From assembly GCF_027172205.1 (NCBI RefSeq), contig NC_070609.1:59654501-59718500 (forward strand): a stretch of DNA of 64,000 bases, given 5' to 3'. This DNA comes from Podarcis raffonei. Its lineage: Eukaryota; Chordata; Lepidosauria; Squamata; Lacertidae. A program made the translations under genes and the position numbers. The notes beneath the pieces were generated by a model. That model was not told the DNA's origin, searched no databases, and was given only the letters and a program-made list of their open reading frames with translations. This document shows positions 1 to 10,199 of the stretch, one piece after another. Each line of letters starts with the position of its first letter. Position 1 is the stretch's first letter.

Positions 1-134
1 GGCTGCTGCAACAAGAATGTCATGTGCTTGAAGTTCAGCAAGGAGGGCACCTGTCTGATCTCATTTGGGAGGAAATTCCTCAGGCTTGGACACACTACAC
101 TGAATTCATGGCTTTTAGTAGTTAGAAACTGTTA

Positions 135-375
135 GGCCGTAGCTCAGTGGCAGAGCACCTGCTTTGCATGCAGATGGTTCCAAGTTCGATCCCCGGCATC
201 TCCAGGTAGAGCTGGGAAAGATACCTGCCTGAAAAACCCTGGAGAGATGCTTCCAGTCAACAATACTGTACTAGATGGACCAATGAAAAATACTGTTCTA
301 GATGAACTGGTTTATAAAAACTCAAAAGCTTCAGGCAAGGAATTCAGAAGTGTCCAAGGCAGCTTCCTATCATCC
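135..375 (+). mobile_element. tRNA-Ala-like SINE
   Basis: The head is a recognisable tRNA: an A box at about 138-150, an anticodon loop CTTTGCATG (triplet TGC, alanine) and a B box GTTCGATCC near 184. A non-tRNA body follows (CTGGGAAAG, CCCTGGAGAG, then a GGCAGCTTCCTAT tail). The same body and tail recur at 21537 and, reversed, near 28000 and 56500, so this is a dispersed SINE and not a working tRNA gene. Which LINE mobilised it is not evident. Confidence 0.8.
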
Positions 376-408
376 TGTACTTAGCTCGAAACCAGTGTTG
401 GTCTAGCA

Positions 409-544
409 CAGGCATGGCCAAAGTTGGCCCTCCAGATGTTTTGGAAGTATAATTCCTATCATCCCTGACCACTGGTCCTGTTAGCTAGGGATGATGGGAG
501 TTGTAGTCCCAAAACAGCTGGAGCGCCAACTTTGGCCATGCCTG
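409..544. mobile_element. hAT-type palindromic MITE with target duplication
   Basis: A 136-bp near-palindrome starts CAGGCATGGCCAAAG and ends in its complement CTTTGGCCATGCCTG. It is flanked by GTCTAGCA (401-408) and GTTTAGCA (545-552), an 8-bp duplication with one mismatch. An 8-bp duplication and CAG...CTG ends fit the hAT superfamily. It is non-autonomous with no reading frame. A related copy lies at 21734, and decayed ones at 14640, 16140 and 63170. Confidence 0.85.
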
Positions 545-552
545 GTTTAGCA

Positions 553-1429
553 GATATTTCCAGAAGCCAACACACTACTTTTCTCCACTAACTTGTATTT
601 GGAGAAACCCTGCTTCCAAAATAGATGGACCTGTGACTTGTTTCATCAGTGTGCTCTTTTTAACAGGCAAACACGATTCCACTCTGTATGCTTATTTTAT
701 TTAACCCCTGAAATAATTTCTGAAACCTATGCTATCAGTCCATAAAGTATTAAAAACTTGAAAATCAGTGTCAACAATGCCCCCAGTGTGCATTGACATG
801 CCTCTTTCCCTATTACCACGAGGCTTGAAATATGCTAAGTAATTTCATTCTTTCAAGCTGCATTGTTTAGATAGAATGATGGCGGCCAGATATCTTCCCC
901 CTTGCCTTCAGCAGGTCCCGGAATTGCTTGTACAAAGGAGTGCGGCTGAGCTGCCTGCTAAGCAGACATCTTACAGATTCTAAGCAGAGCTGGAAGTAAG
1001 AGCATCTCTCCGTATGTACATGGATACAATGGGCATGTTTCTTTGTGATCTTTCGGCTCAATACAGAATCTGCTTAGTTTAATCTTTGACCACGTATTGA
1101 ACAGAAGAGGCATAAAAAAGCGCCGGACGGAAAGGTTTCTTCCTGACACCTATTAAATTTAGCCTTCATTTTTAAAAGAAAAAGAAAATGAAAGAAAGGC
1201 TGCTTTCTTTCACTTTGTCGTCCCCATCCCCCCCCCCCGGTTGTAGGAAGCATAGATAAAGCAGCAGCGTCTTTTTATGTTTAGGAAATAAAGAAGTGGA
1301 GAAATTGTTAATTCTCTCGACTCCATCAGAAGCGATCCCATTGTAGCTCTTTTAACGCAACAACCCAAACTCAGATTGTTCAGCAAAATAGTAAGCTAAA
1401 GAGGAGATGTTATCTTATGGCTTATTTAA
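553..1429. other. Unique sequence, possibly conserved non-coding DNA
   Basis: No gene or clear repeat seen. 840-1180 and 1285-1425 have mixed composition and unique, CpG-bearing motifs (ATGGCGGCC, AAAGCGCCGGACGG) unlike the decayed repeats around them, which suggests, but does not show, selection. A run of ten C lies near 1230. Two overlapping frames of about 64 codons on the minus strand resemble no protein I know. Confidence 0.3.
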
Positions 1430-1580
1430 GGAGGGAGGGTCATAGCTTAGTAGTAGGGCAACTGCAGAAGGTCACAGGTTCGATCCCCAAAGGCAGGGCT
1501 TGGAATGTTCCTTGCCTGTAAACCCTGGAGAGCTGCTACCAGTCTGTGTGGACAATGCTGAACTAGATGGGTCATTTAGT
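1430..1580 (+). mobile_element. Decayed tRNA-Ala-like SINE
   Basis: Weak A box (CATAGCTTAGTAGTAG), clear B box (GGTTCGATCCC) and the body motifs GCAGGGCTTGG, AACCCTGGAGAG and CTAGATGGGTCA match the SINE at 135. More substitutions than the other copies imply an older insertion. Confidence 0.7.
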
Positions 1581-1589
1581 GGGGAAAGC

Positions 1590-1865
1590 ATGCATAAAAT
1601 GCATATATTAGTGATAACGTGGTATAGAAATGCATTCTGTTAGGGAAAATTACTTGCAAAAATGTGTACACGGGTCAAAACTGCACACAAAAATGTGTTC
1701 GCTAAGAGAAATTCACACTAAAATGGTGATGAATTTTCACGAGGATTTTTTAAATTAAAAAATGCATATTGCTTTGGAAATGTGGAAATCTGAATATAGG
1801 ACTGGAGAAAACAAGTGATGGGGAGAAGCCCATATTGAGAGATTCATCCATCCCTAGTGCAGAGG
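1590..1865 (+). repeat. Unnamed interspersed repeat, copy 1
   Basis: Shares the motifs GCATTCTRTTRGGG, GCAAAAATGTGTA and GAGAAATTYRCACTAAAA, in the same order, with 4745-5060, and shares a terminal CCCTAGTGC-like motif with the reversed copy at 5619-6125. AT-rich, non-coding, family not recognised. Confidence 0.55.
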
Positions 1866-2216
1866 GAAGCTTATGTTTAAAAAATGCAATCAAAGGTGAA
1901 AATTCCTGTCAATTGCAAAGAAAAAAGATGTAAAATAGAATCCAAAGGAAGCAATCAGATTTTAAAAAATAAATTTTAAGACCGTTACATAACCACCTTT
2001 GAAGAAAAAAAAAGTGTTGGGTTTTTGTGTAAAAGATAGACAAGAGGAAGGGTAACAGATTGCCAATGGAAGGGTATTCCAGAACTTATGGAACTAGGCA
2101 ATGCAAAGCGACTGAGATGGCTTGGAAAACGGGATCACATAACTTCATGAAAAATAGGCCTGGATATAGATTTCAGCCTTGATGGCTACATCACAATTAC
2201 ATATGCTGTGTCCCTC
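1866..2216. other. Anonymous A-rich sequence
   Basis: A-rich stretch with several A-runs and no recognised gene or repeat. Confidence 0.4.
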
Positions 2217-2385
2217 TGAATATCAGTTGCTAAGAGACAACAGAACAGGAGGGAATATAATTTTTAAATCCTGCTTATGAGTTCCTCAGAAGCAATTGGT
2301 TGGCCACAATGAGGAGCAGGATGTTGGAGTAGATGGAGCTTTGGTCGGATCCAGTAGGGCACTTCCTATGTTCATAGGGGTAAAT
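2217..2385 (+). mobile_element. CR1-like LINE 3' tail fragment
   Basis: TATCAGTTGCT, TTGGCCACAAT, GGTCGGATCCAGTAGGGC and CCTATGTTCATAG follow the order of the ATCAGTTGCTGG / TTGGCCACTGTGAG / TGATCCAGCAGGGC tail found repeatedly in this window. Old and 5' truncated. Confidence 0.6.
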
Positions 2386-3035
2386 CAAAATGTGCCCTTG
2401 TATGAACAGCAGGCTTCCAGTGGAAGATGGTGGGATGTGATTTTCACAATTTCCCCCTGCATCATCACACATCACAACATTTTTGGAGCAGCTTTATAGA
2501 GGACCCCCTGACTTCCCAGGGCACAGGAGGCTGTACGAAGAAGGGAGAGTCGGTGAAAATTGCCCCCTGCCCTTCGTCTAGTGCAACCTTTGCCACCCTG
2601 TTTTTCTCCCACTGTATTGGACGACAATTCCCCTCAACCCTGGCAGCATGGCCAAAAGTCAAAGATGGTGGGACCAGTTTGGCAAAATATGTTTCAGTGG
2701 AACCTCCTATGGTCAGAGTTTCATCAATGGGTAATCAAAATCCAACCCCTGCCTGGATTTTTAGTGCAAGGGTTTGTTTTTTGCCATGAAGACAATGCCC
2801 TTTGTTTAACTACAATAAAATCGTTGGTTCACACATTTTAAAATTAATTGCCAGAGAGACAACAGCCAAAGTCGAAGTTTTAACATTTTGATTAAGTCCT
2901 TGGTTAAGTCCTTTTCAGATGCGATTTTATCTACTGGGTCATATGTTCTTTCCCAATATGACATTTTAAATGGAAGTAAGATATGGGGAGAGAAGGGGCA
3001 CAATAGATTTGAGGGGGTGGAGGGTACATGAAGTA
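2386..3035. other. Anonymous sequence
   Basis: No gene. Reading frames up to 120 codons at 2427-2789 overlap each other in different frames, show no domain and look like chance. The stretch around 2650-2770 may be part of an old repeat, but I see no second copy. Confidence 0.4.
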
Positions 3036-3160
3036 GATCAGGGTTTTTGTTTTTTTTTTAATTTAAAAAAGGCAAACGGAAAAGCTGAATATCCTAAAAA
3101 GAAAACATTGACTTTTCTACCATATGCTAATTGCATTGTTTTGACAAGAAAACCCTGATC
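3036..3160. repeat. 125-bp unit bounded by inverted GATCAGGGTTTT
   Basis: GATCAGGGTTTTTGT at 3036 is answered by ACAAGAAAACCCTGATC ending at 3160, an inverted repeat of about 15 bp. The interior is AT-rich. No target duplication is visible, and no second copy was seen in the window. It could be a very short MITE or a chance palindrome. Confidence 0.4.
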
Positions 3161-3612
3161 GGTCTTTTTTTGAGCACTGCATCATGCAAATGAGACTGAA
3201 ATCTTTCAACCTCCTCTACTTGTGGCTAAGTAATCAAAGATGCTTTGGAGTGTCACATCTAATCAGCTGCTTGTGGCTTTTATGTGCAACTAGCTGCAGT
3301 TGTGGTTAGATCAGTGTCACATCTGATCAGGATCCATGGGCCACTGCCAAAACAAAAAGGGAACATTTATTTACTTATTTCAGCAGTGGCGGCTGTTCCT
3401 GATTAGGCCTGGTGGGGTGGAGGGCAGGGAATAGGTGGAGCCAAAACTCATGGTAGGTGGTGCCAACCATAGGTGGAGCCACTTTCCTTCCATTATTTCC
3501 ACTCACTCCTGTAACAGCAAACTGGTGTGCAGAAATTAGACTGGTGAAGCTATTCATCACATGGCTTAATCAATGGTAGAGGGAGGGGGGAGTACTGTTA
3601 TGAGTTTGTGAG
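3161..3612. other. Anonymous sequence with an octamer motif
   Basis: Holds ATGCAAAT (3184-3191) and two GTGTCACATCT motifs about 65 bases apart. From about 3380 the sequence (CAGTGGCGGCTG, GGTGGAGCCA twice) looks like a decayed DNA-transposon end, but its far end is not found. Confidence 0.3.
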
Positions 3613-4118
3613 TTGTTGTTGTTTAGTCGTTTAGTCATGTCCGACTCTTCGTGACCCCATGGACCAGAGCATGCCAGGCACTTCTGTCTTCCACTGCCTC
3701 CCGCAGTTTGGTCAAACTCATGTTGGTAGCTTCGAGAACACTGTCCAACCATCTTGTCCTCTGTCGTCCCCTTCTCCTTGTGCCCTCCATCTTTCCCAAC
3801 ATCAGGGTCTTTTCCAGGGAGTCTTCTCTTCTCATGAGGTGGCCAAACTATTGGAGCCTCATCTTCACGATCTGTCCTTCCAGTGAGCACTCAGGGCTGA
3901 TTTCCTTCAGAATGGAGAGGTTTGATCTTCTTGCAGTCCATGGGACTCTCAAGAGTCTCCTCCAGCACCATAATTCAAAAGCATCAATTCTTTGGCGATC
4001 AGCCTTCTTTATGGTCCAGCTCTCACTTCCATACATCACTACTGGGAAAACCATAGCTTTTACTATACGGACCTTTGTTGGCAAGGTGATGTCTCTACTT
4101 TTTAAGATGCTGTCTAGG
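3613..4118 (-). mobile_element. Bov-B (RTE) LINE, 5'-truncated 3' end
   Basis: Read on the minus strand it encodes the C-terminal reverse-transcriptase region of Bov-B: LDSILKSRDITLPTKV, then ELWCWRRLLRVPWTARRSN, then KMEGTRRRGRQRTRWLDSVLEA and VHGVTKSRT. The frame shifts once, near 3840. It ends in the family's GTTGTTGTTTAGTCG repeat tail (on the plus strand). Bov-B supplies the retrotransposition machinery used by Sauria SINEs. Only the last 500 bp survive, so it is dead on arrival. Confidence 0.93.
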
Positions 4119-4744
4119 TGTCCAGACACTTAATCCCTAGACCCATCAAATGTTTAAAGCTAAATAAGCCAGGCTAGTTTCTTCACGAGATAATTGCCTG
4201 GGAGATGTGCCATTAAGAGGACAAAGGAAAGGTAATGGGCCATTAAGAAGGCAAAGGCTCTGGGCCAGATGGCAAATGGATGGGGCCCTCAACTCAGAGT
4301 TAGTTGGAAGAACAAAAAGCCCGAGTTTGGAGTGGAGAGTTGGCTGTGATGTAACCTTTAAAAAGTTGCAGGCTGGTAAAGGCAGCAAGCTAGAGAGAGG
4401 GTCAGAGCATGGTGGTTGATTTCTGATTGAATTCAAGGCTTCAGATATTGAAGAAACAAGACCTTTCTTTTGGGTGTTAATGCACCCTCCATCGTAGACT
4501 CAGGTTGTACATATGTGTGAAGAAACTATAAAGACATCACAGTCTCTGCTGTGCCTCATTTCTAAAAGGAAACACAGATCCTGGGTGAGCACCTGGAACT
4601 CCTTCATTTAGATTGCAGTGGCATGTAACATTACATTCATTCTGCATTTAAAGAGAAACTTGCCTTTTCCTAAACTATACATCGATCAAACCACAGCCAT
4701 CCTTCCAAATTTCTACTTCTCTGAATTTTGCAATCAAAATTCTC
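4119..4744. other. Anonymous sequence
   Basis: No gene, RNA or clear repeat recognised. Minus-strand frames near 4146-4436 resemble nothing known. Confidence 0.4.
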
Positions 4745-5060
4745 CAGCCAAGTAATTTGTACAAAAATGTGTATACCAGGGTAAAGTGTACATTTAAATG
4801 TGTGCGTGTGTGAAAATCACATACACAAATGCATTCTATTTGGGGAAATTGCAAAAATGTGTATATCAGACAAGGTTGCATAGAAAAATGTGTGTCTTAG
4901 GAGAAATTTGCACTAAAAGGTCGTTGAATCAGCACGAGAACTTTGAAAATATTTTTAAAGTTTTCAAACTGATGTGGAAATGTGGAGAGCTGAACTTGGT
5001 TGGAAAAATGGGAAACTGAGAGAAAACGAAACTGACAATATTCTCCCATCCTTTATCAAT
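4745..5060 (+). repeat. Unnamed interspersed repeat, copy 2
   Basis: Same order of motifs as the copy at 1590: GCATTCTATTTGGGG, GCAAAAATGTGTATATCAG, TAGGAGAAATTTGCACTAAAA, then AATGTGGA. Non-coding. Confidence 0.55.
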
Positions 5061-5139
5061 GGTGGGGGAAAACAACAACTAGGTTGAGCTGCTGCAGACT
5101 TAGAAGTAGATCGCACAGTGATCAAGGGGAGTTACTACA

Positions 5140-5465
5140 GAGTGGTTTAACACACAACACTTCATCCCAGGGAACTTTGGTAATTGTAGCTCTTTGATGG
5201 GAAATATGATACAGTGGTACCTCGGGTTACAGACGCTTCAGGTTACAGACTCCGCTAACCCAGAAATAGTACCTCAGGTTAAGAACTTTGCTTCAGGATG
5301 AGAACAGAAATCGTGCGGCGGCAGTGGGAGGCCCCATTAGCTAAAGTGGTGCTTCAGGTTAAAAACAGTTTCAGGTTAAGAACGGACCTCCAGAACGAAT
5401 TAAGTTCTTAACCTGAGGTACCACTGTACTGCTTTAAATGTAAAGTTCAGATGGGGCCTTAGAGT
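5140..5465 (-). mobile_element. TTTAAAGCAGTA-type MITE, split by another MITE
   Basis: 5140-5209 (GAGTGGTTTAAC, GGTAATTGTAGCTC) and 5429-5465 (CTGCTTTAAATGTAAAG) are the two parts of one element, the reverse of the unit at 42843 and 47284. A TA-flanked MITE interrupts it at 5212-5426. Superfamily not certain. Confidence 0.6.
5212..5426 (+). mobile_element. CAGTGGTACCTC MITE (Tc1/mariner type), copy 1
   Basis: Ends CAGTGGTACCTCGGGTTA and TTAACCTGAGGTACCACTG are inverted repeats, and TA lies on each side (5210-5211, 5427-5428). The TA duplication and this terminus fit Tc1/mariner (pogo/Tigger-like). The interior repeats the motifs GGTTAAGAAC and ACCTGAAGC. No coding capacity. It lies inside another MITE and is therefore the younger of the two. 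Confidence 0.9.
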
Positions 5466-5618
5466 TACCACTAGCTGGTACTGCATCCTACATGGTACCC
5501 TTGTATTACAAAGCTCAGTCTACCCAGGGTTGGAAAGGAAATGAACTTTAGGTTGTGCAGGAGCTCTGACAACAGAGCTCAGCAACCAAACCTCCGCTAC
5601 AATGACCTTCTGCTAACT

Positions 5619-6125
5619 AGTGTTGTGCATTCTCATGCACTCCCACAATGTTTCAACCTTTTCATGCCAAATCACATGCATTCTGTATTTTATTCTGTAT
5701 TTGCCTAGGGACAGAGAAATCTGTCATTGTGGGGTTCTCTCAGTTCCTCATTTCCCCCCCAACCTTAAATTAAATCCTCCACATTTCTGCAGGAATTTTT
5801 GACCCCCCTCCAACAATCCTTATTTTTTTCAGCATTTCCGTAGAAATTTCTCCTAATAAGTACTTTTTCGCAAGCAGTTTTGACAGATGTACATGTTTTC
5901 GCAAAGCAGCATTGCCAAATATTATGCATTTTGTATGCTATTTTCACTTATATTTGCATGTATATGTGCACTTCACCTTTAAATGCATTTTCGTACACAT
6001 TGCTCGGCCGGAGAACTGCATTGCAGCATTCAGGAAAGTGAATGCTGAAGGGTGTCAGTGTTTCGGTTGGAAAATGTGGATTAGGCAGGTTTGCCTTTAA
6101 ATGCAAACTGAACATAATTTCTCCC
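5619..6125 (-). repeat. Unnamed interspersed repeat, copy 3 (inverted)
   Basis: Begins CTAGTGTTGTGCATTC and carries, in reverse orientation, the TGCATT/TTTGCAAAA/GAAATTTCTCCTA motifs of the copies at 1590 and 4745. It may be two partial copies run together. A related scrap lies near 6480-6540. Confidence 0.45.
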
Positions 6126-6136
6126 CTATCCACACT

Positions 6137-6357
6137 AAAACATATCTATTTATGGATTGCTTTTATATATCCCACCTTTCCTCCTGGGAGATCAAGGTGG
6201 AGCACATAGTTATCCCCCTCCCCATTTTATCCTTACAACCACCCTGTGAGGTAGGTTAGGCTGACACTGAAAAACCGAACCCAGGTCAGTTTCATGGCTG
6301 GGTGGGTCTCCCAGGTCCTAGTCTAGCACCCTAACCACTGCACCATACTGCCTCTCT
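6137..6357 (-). mobile_element. CORE/MIR-type SINE, minus
   Basis: Reverse complement: a tRNA-like head (TGCAGTGGTTAGGG, a B-box relic) and a 3' part (CCTACCTCACAGGG, AAAGGTGGGATATA). This architecture is the CORE-SINE/MIR-like family common in squamates. The B box is eroded. Confidence 0.75.
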
Positions 6358-6545
6358 CACAACAGGCAAGCCTGTTAAATCTATGACTGTATGCAGTGCA
6401 ACTGCAAGTAAAAAAGGCAAATACAATGATTTACATCACATATCAGTTTGGGATGTTTGTTTATTTTTATTTTTAATGAAATGGCATATAAATTTTACGG
6501 ATTATACGTATTAGGAGAAATTTGTACTCAGCTACATACACTAAT

Positions 6546-6757
6546 TCATTGCTTTTATATCACATCTTTTTCTCCAAGGAGTTCAAGGTGGCATAAATGG
6601 TTGTCCATCTCCTCATTTAATTCCCCCCCCCTCCAATGCTGTGAGGTTATTTAGGCTGAGAGGCAATGGCTGCTCCAAGATTACTCCTTGCATGCATGAG
6701 TGGGGATTTGAACCCTGGTCTCTCCCAGGTCCAGCATTCTAACCACTGGCTTCCATT
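6546..6757 (-). mobile_element. CORE/MIR-type SINE, minus, second copy
   Basis: Reverse complement has GGTTAGAATGCTGGAC, then GGTTCAAATCCCC (B box), then a tail reading CCACCTTGAACTCC and GATATAAA. Same family as the copy at 6137; the two lie about 190 bp apart in the same orientation, probably as independent insertions. Confidence 0.78.
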
Positions 6758-9070
6758 TTCATGCAGTCCCCTGCCATGTGAATTGATGCAGAAATGGACA
6801 AACTGAACTTTAGATTGGGGTGGTGGTGAGGAGCTGAGAGAACTCAAAAATTTACAGAGTCCTTCATTCCTGGCTCTTAACATGTCAGTGACTGATGAAC
6901 TGAAATAATCACAGCTGATAGTTCCATGGAAATGGCCCTTTCTGGATCAGCAAATAGAACTGAGTAAATAGAAGAACCCTCTAGCTGTTTCCATGTGTGC
7001 CTTGCCTCAACCTGACCATATCAAAATGGGCCAAAGTGGTTCTGTCAATTGTTGCCTGCCCTTGAGCCATAGTGAAAGAAAATAATGGAGATGTTTGCTT
7101 GCACAGAGGTATTTTGGTTTTTGGTTTCTTTAAAAAACACATCCTGTACTCTATGGAAATAGGAGTCCTTTGATAGCTAACATAATTGTACTGGGGGAAA
7201 ACCCCAGTTCATAACTTGGTCATGCAGTGATGCATCAAAATGAAGGGATATGTTAGTTCATGCATTGTAGGCAGGCCAGTGGTGGGAGGGAACTTTGCTT
7301 GGGTTCTGGGGAAAATGGCAGGACTTAAAAATGTCAAGAGATGAATTTGATGGGAAAGCAGCAACAGAAGAAGGTTGAGGGAATGGATAAAGGAATAACA
7401 CAAAATAGCCACATGAAAATTTCCATGCAAACACGTTTGCCAATATGCATTTCTAAATGTATTTTGCCAACACGCCAGAAAGAAGACTCAAACAAACATT
7501 AGTGTAGGTAAATGAGTTATATTTATTATAATAAAATGATGAGATGCTCTGTAAAAGCAATCCAACTGAACCAGCTTAAAAAATCAAATATGCCTGGGCA
7601 AGCGAGTTGTAATAAATTGGGAGGATCCTCCCTCTCTGCTGTGTGCACCTTGGGTGTGTGAACCTGACAGGCACTCAGTGGCTCCACCAGCCAGAGTTCA
7701 CCCTGGTGTGCTTGCCGACCGCAGGTATTCATGCAAACATTTCTTAAATCCTTTCACCTGCCCAGAAAAAATGCCAATGAATACAAATTAAAGGACACCA
7801 CTCCAGGGACACAGACAAGACCCAACCATGTGGAGTAGGTGAAAAAGAAGAGCTCCAAAGGCCAATCATGGGCTCCCCCCAAAATTCCTACTCAGTCCCC
7901 CCGCAAAAAGTGACTAGCAGAGCCCACACTGTAAAAGGCGGGAAGGTAGGCACCAAAAGAGGGAAGAGTGTGGGGGCATAGCTGGTTTTTAGTAGTCTAA
8001 TTTCTGCCTCTTCCTTATTGGGCAAAACACCCCATGTGGTTCCACTACATTCCTCCCCTGAAACAAGCCAACTCTCATTTTCTTTTCAGGGGAAGAGGGT
8101 GTGGCTAATAGTAAAATTTACATCAATTGCTCCAAACATTTTCTTCCTCTGGGCCCTGAAAGGTTGCCCAGAAAGGAATGCAGCCCTCAGACCAAAACAC
8201 ATCCTCCATTTCTGAACTAACAGATTCCTTCAAAGTCAAATGTTGGGTGGGGGTGGGGGGAACTAACACTGATTTAGGGTTAATAAAAGTTTCTCTCTTT
8301 CTATTTCTCTGAAATATTGTACTTGATTTGCTTTTCCAAAGATAATTATGGCACTCTGCTTGATTTGTTTTACTGGCTGGAGACAGACTGAATACATAAT
8401 AATGATATTTGAGCCTTCCTAGCTAATGAACAGAAAGAGGGAAATATATTGGCAGAAGGATAAAAAGTATTGTATGGGAGCCGCATAAATAGCTAACTGC
8501 ATGCACACACTCTCAAGGGAAGCCTTAAGTAATCCTATGATGAAGAGGAGGTTGAAACCACTTATTAAAAGAAAAGAAGGGCCTCCTTGTTTGGACTATA
8601 AACTTTCCCACCAGCAGAACTGGAGATTCATTATTTCCAAGTCTGCAGTAAGCGATTTCTTGGCTATCATAGAAATTTGGGTGCAGAGACATTGGCGACC
8701 ACTGAAGAAGCTTTGTTGGGAAGGATGCAAGTGGAAGAGAATGCCATTCCAACCTTTGCAAGCCTTCAGATGTCTCAAGTCCTGGGGTGAGAGGACAATA
8801 TCTCATTGCTCTCAACCAGCAGGGCCCACAGGGAGCTGTTCAAGGTCCTGACTACCCTGGACTTTTCTTCAAACCCAGCTTCCCTAGTCATACCCAAACT
8901 GCTACTTCTCAGATTTCTTGGCACAAACTATGTGAGGATAAACTATGGGACTTTTTTTTTTAAATGGAAGGTAATACAACTCATTTTACAAATGCCTTTG
9001 GAAAAGCCAAAAGGCTCATTCTTCCCTAGCAACTACTGGGTCATATAAAAGGACACACTACTTTGCCTAG
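6758..9070. other. Anonymous 2.3 kb without recognised features
   Basis: No gene. The longest frames (8501-8851, 116 codons plus; 8525-8815 minus) overlap on opposite strands and encode nothing I know. G-runs at 8249-8260 and a T-run at 8949-8957. No splice, RNA or repeat structure stood out. Confidence 0.4.
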
Positions 9071-9071
9071 T

Positions 9072-9530
9072 AGAATCATAGAACTGTAGAGTTGGAAGGG
9101 TCCAAGCCCATGCGATGCAGGAATCAGAGCTAACGAATCCCTGATAGATAGCCACCCAACCTCTGTTTAAGAACTTCCAAGGAAGGAGAGTCCACCACCT
9201 TGTATTGCTGAACAGTTCCCACCAGCAGGAAATTCTTCCTAATGTTTCATTGGATTCACCTTTCTTATCTCGTGAACCCATTAGTTCAGGTTCTACCATC
9301 TGGAGCAGCAGCAAATAAGTTTGTCCCATCTTCCACATGACAGGCCTTCACTTACTTGAGATTGGATATCCTATCCCCTCTCCGTATTTTTTTCTGAATA
9401 TACCCAACTCCCTCAACAGTTTCCAGACCCTTTATAATCTGATTGCCCCCCTCTGCACATGTTTCAGCTTGCCAATATCCTACTTAAACTGTGGCACCCA
9501 AAACTGGACACAGGATAGCATGCTTCGTGA
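9072..9530 (-). mobile_element. CR1 LINE 3' end, minus
   Basis: Begins with the complement of the CR1 terminus (AGAATCATAGAACTGTAGAG), then TTGGAAGGGTCC, GAAATTCTTCCTAATGTTTC, and finishes near ACCCAAAACTGGACACAGG, the conserved block of the CR1 3' region. 5' truncated, no intact frame. Confidence 0.88.
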
Positions 9531-9756
9531 CTTTGTGACCAAATGAGCCAATCATCCACCATGGCAGAATTTTCTACATCCAGCAAAACTTCATCAAGTT
9601 CTTCCGTAAAAACAGAAAAGATGCCACACCCTCTCCAGGCATTTTCCAACCACTGTCTACCTAAATGTTGGCTTTTTTGGATACATTCACTGAGTCCTTC
9701 CATAACACCCCCCTCCCGTACCTGGAGGGGTACCCTCTCTTCTTAATAGTAGCCTC

Positions 9757-10194
9757 TGTTAGAATTCCTGCTCCATGATTGCAGTCATGGGATTTTTGTC
9801 TATCACATGATTGTATATGTTTTGACTCCACAAAGTGGGAAGTGATGAAGACAGGATGTTTGTGTTACTGTGTTCCGTGAAGTGGGACTATTGTCCTTTG
9901 TTCTTTTTCTGTTTGCTGTCTGATGCTAGAGAGAGAGGGAGCCATGTTGCAGTGCTCCGTGTGTGTTTATATGTAAATAAAGTAGATTAGCCAAAAGGCC
10001 GAGTTGCTGAGGTCTGTTATGCAACTGCGCAAACTCTGCGGATCTCTAAGTGTCAGTTGGCATCGGTCGCTGTGACGTTTGGGCTGAAGAAAGCTTTTGA
10101 AGCTCTCAAATGATCGACCAGGAGAGAGAGAACATGCCAGTTGGGCATGTGTCTTTGCCAGAGTACTACTCGAGTGTAGGCTGAACTCCTGACA
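9757..10194 (+). mobile_element. Solo LTR (fossil LTR retroelement), 438 bp
   Basis: Begins TGTTAGAATTC and ends GAACTCCTGACA, so it has TG...CA with imperfectly inverted ends. GCCTC is duplicated on both sides (9752-9756 and 10195-10199), a 5-bp target duplication. An AATAAA signal near 9977 sets the plus orientation. No internal region is present, so this is a solo LTR left by recombination. Family is not assigned; a retroviral-type LTR is plausible. A perfect duplication with recognisable termini suggests moderate age. Confidence 0.82.
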
Positions 10195-10199
10195 GCCTC

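Noticed and set aside
135-207. tRNA-Ala (TGC) gene
   Set aside because: A tRNA-like head is present, but it continues into a SINE body that recurs elsewhere in the window, and the stems are imperfect.
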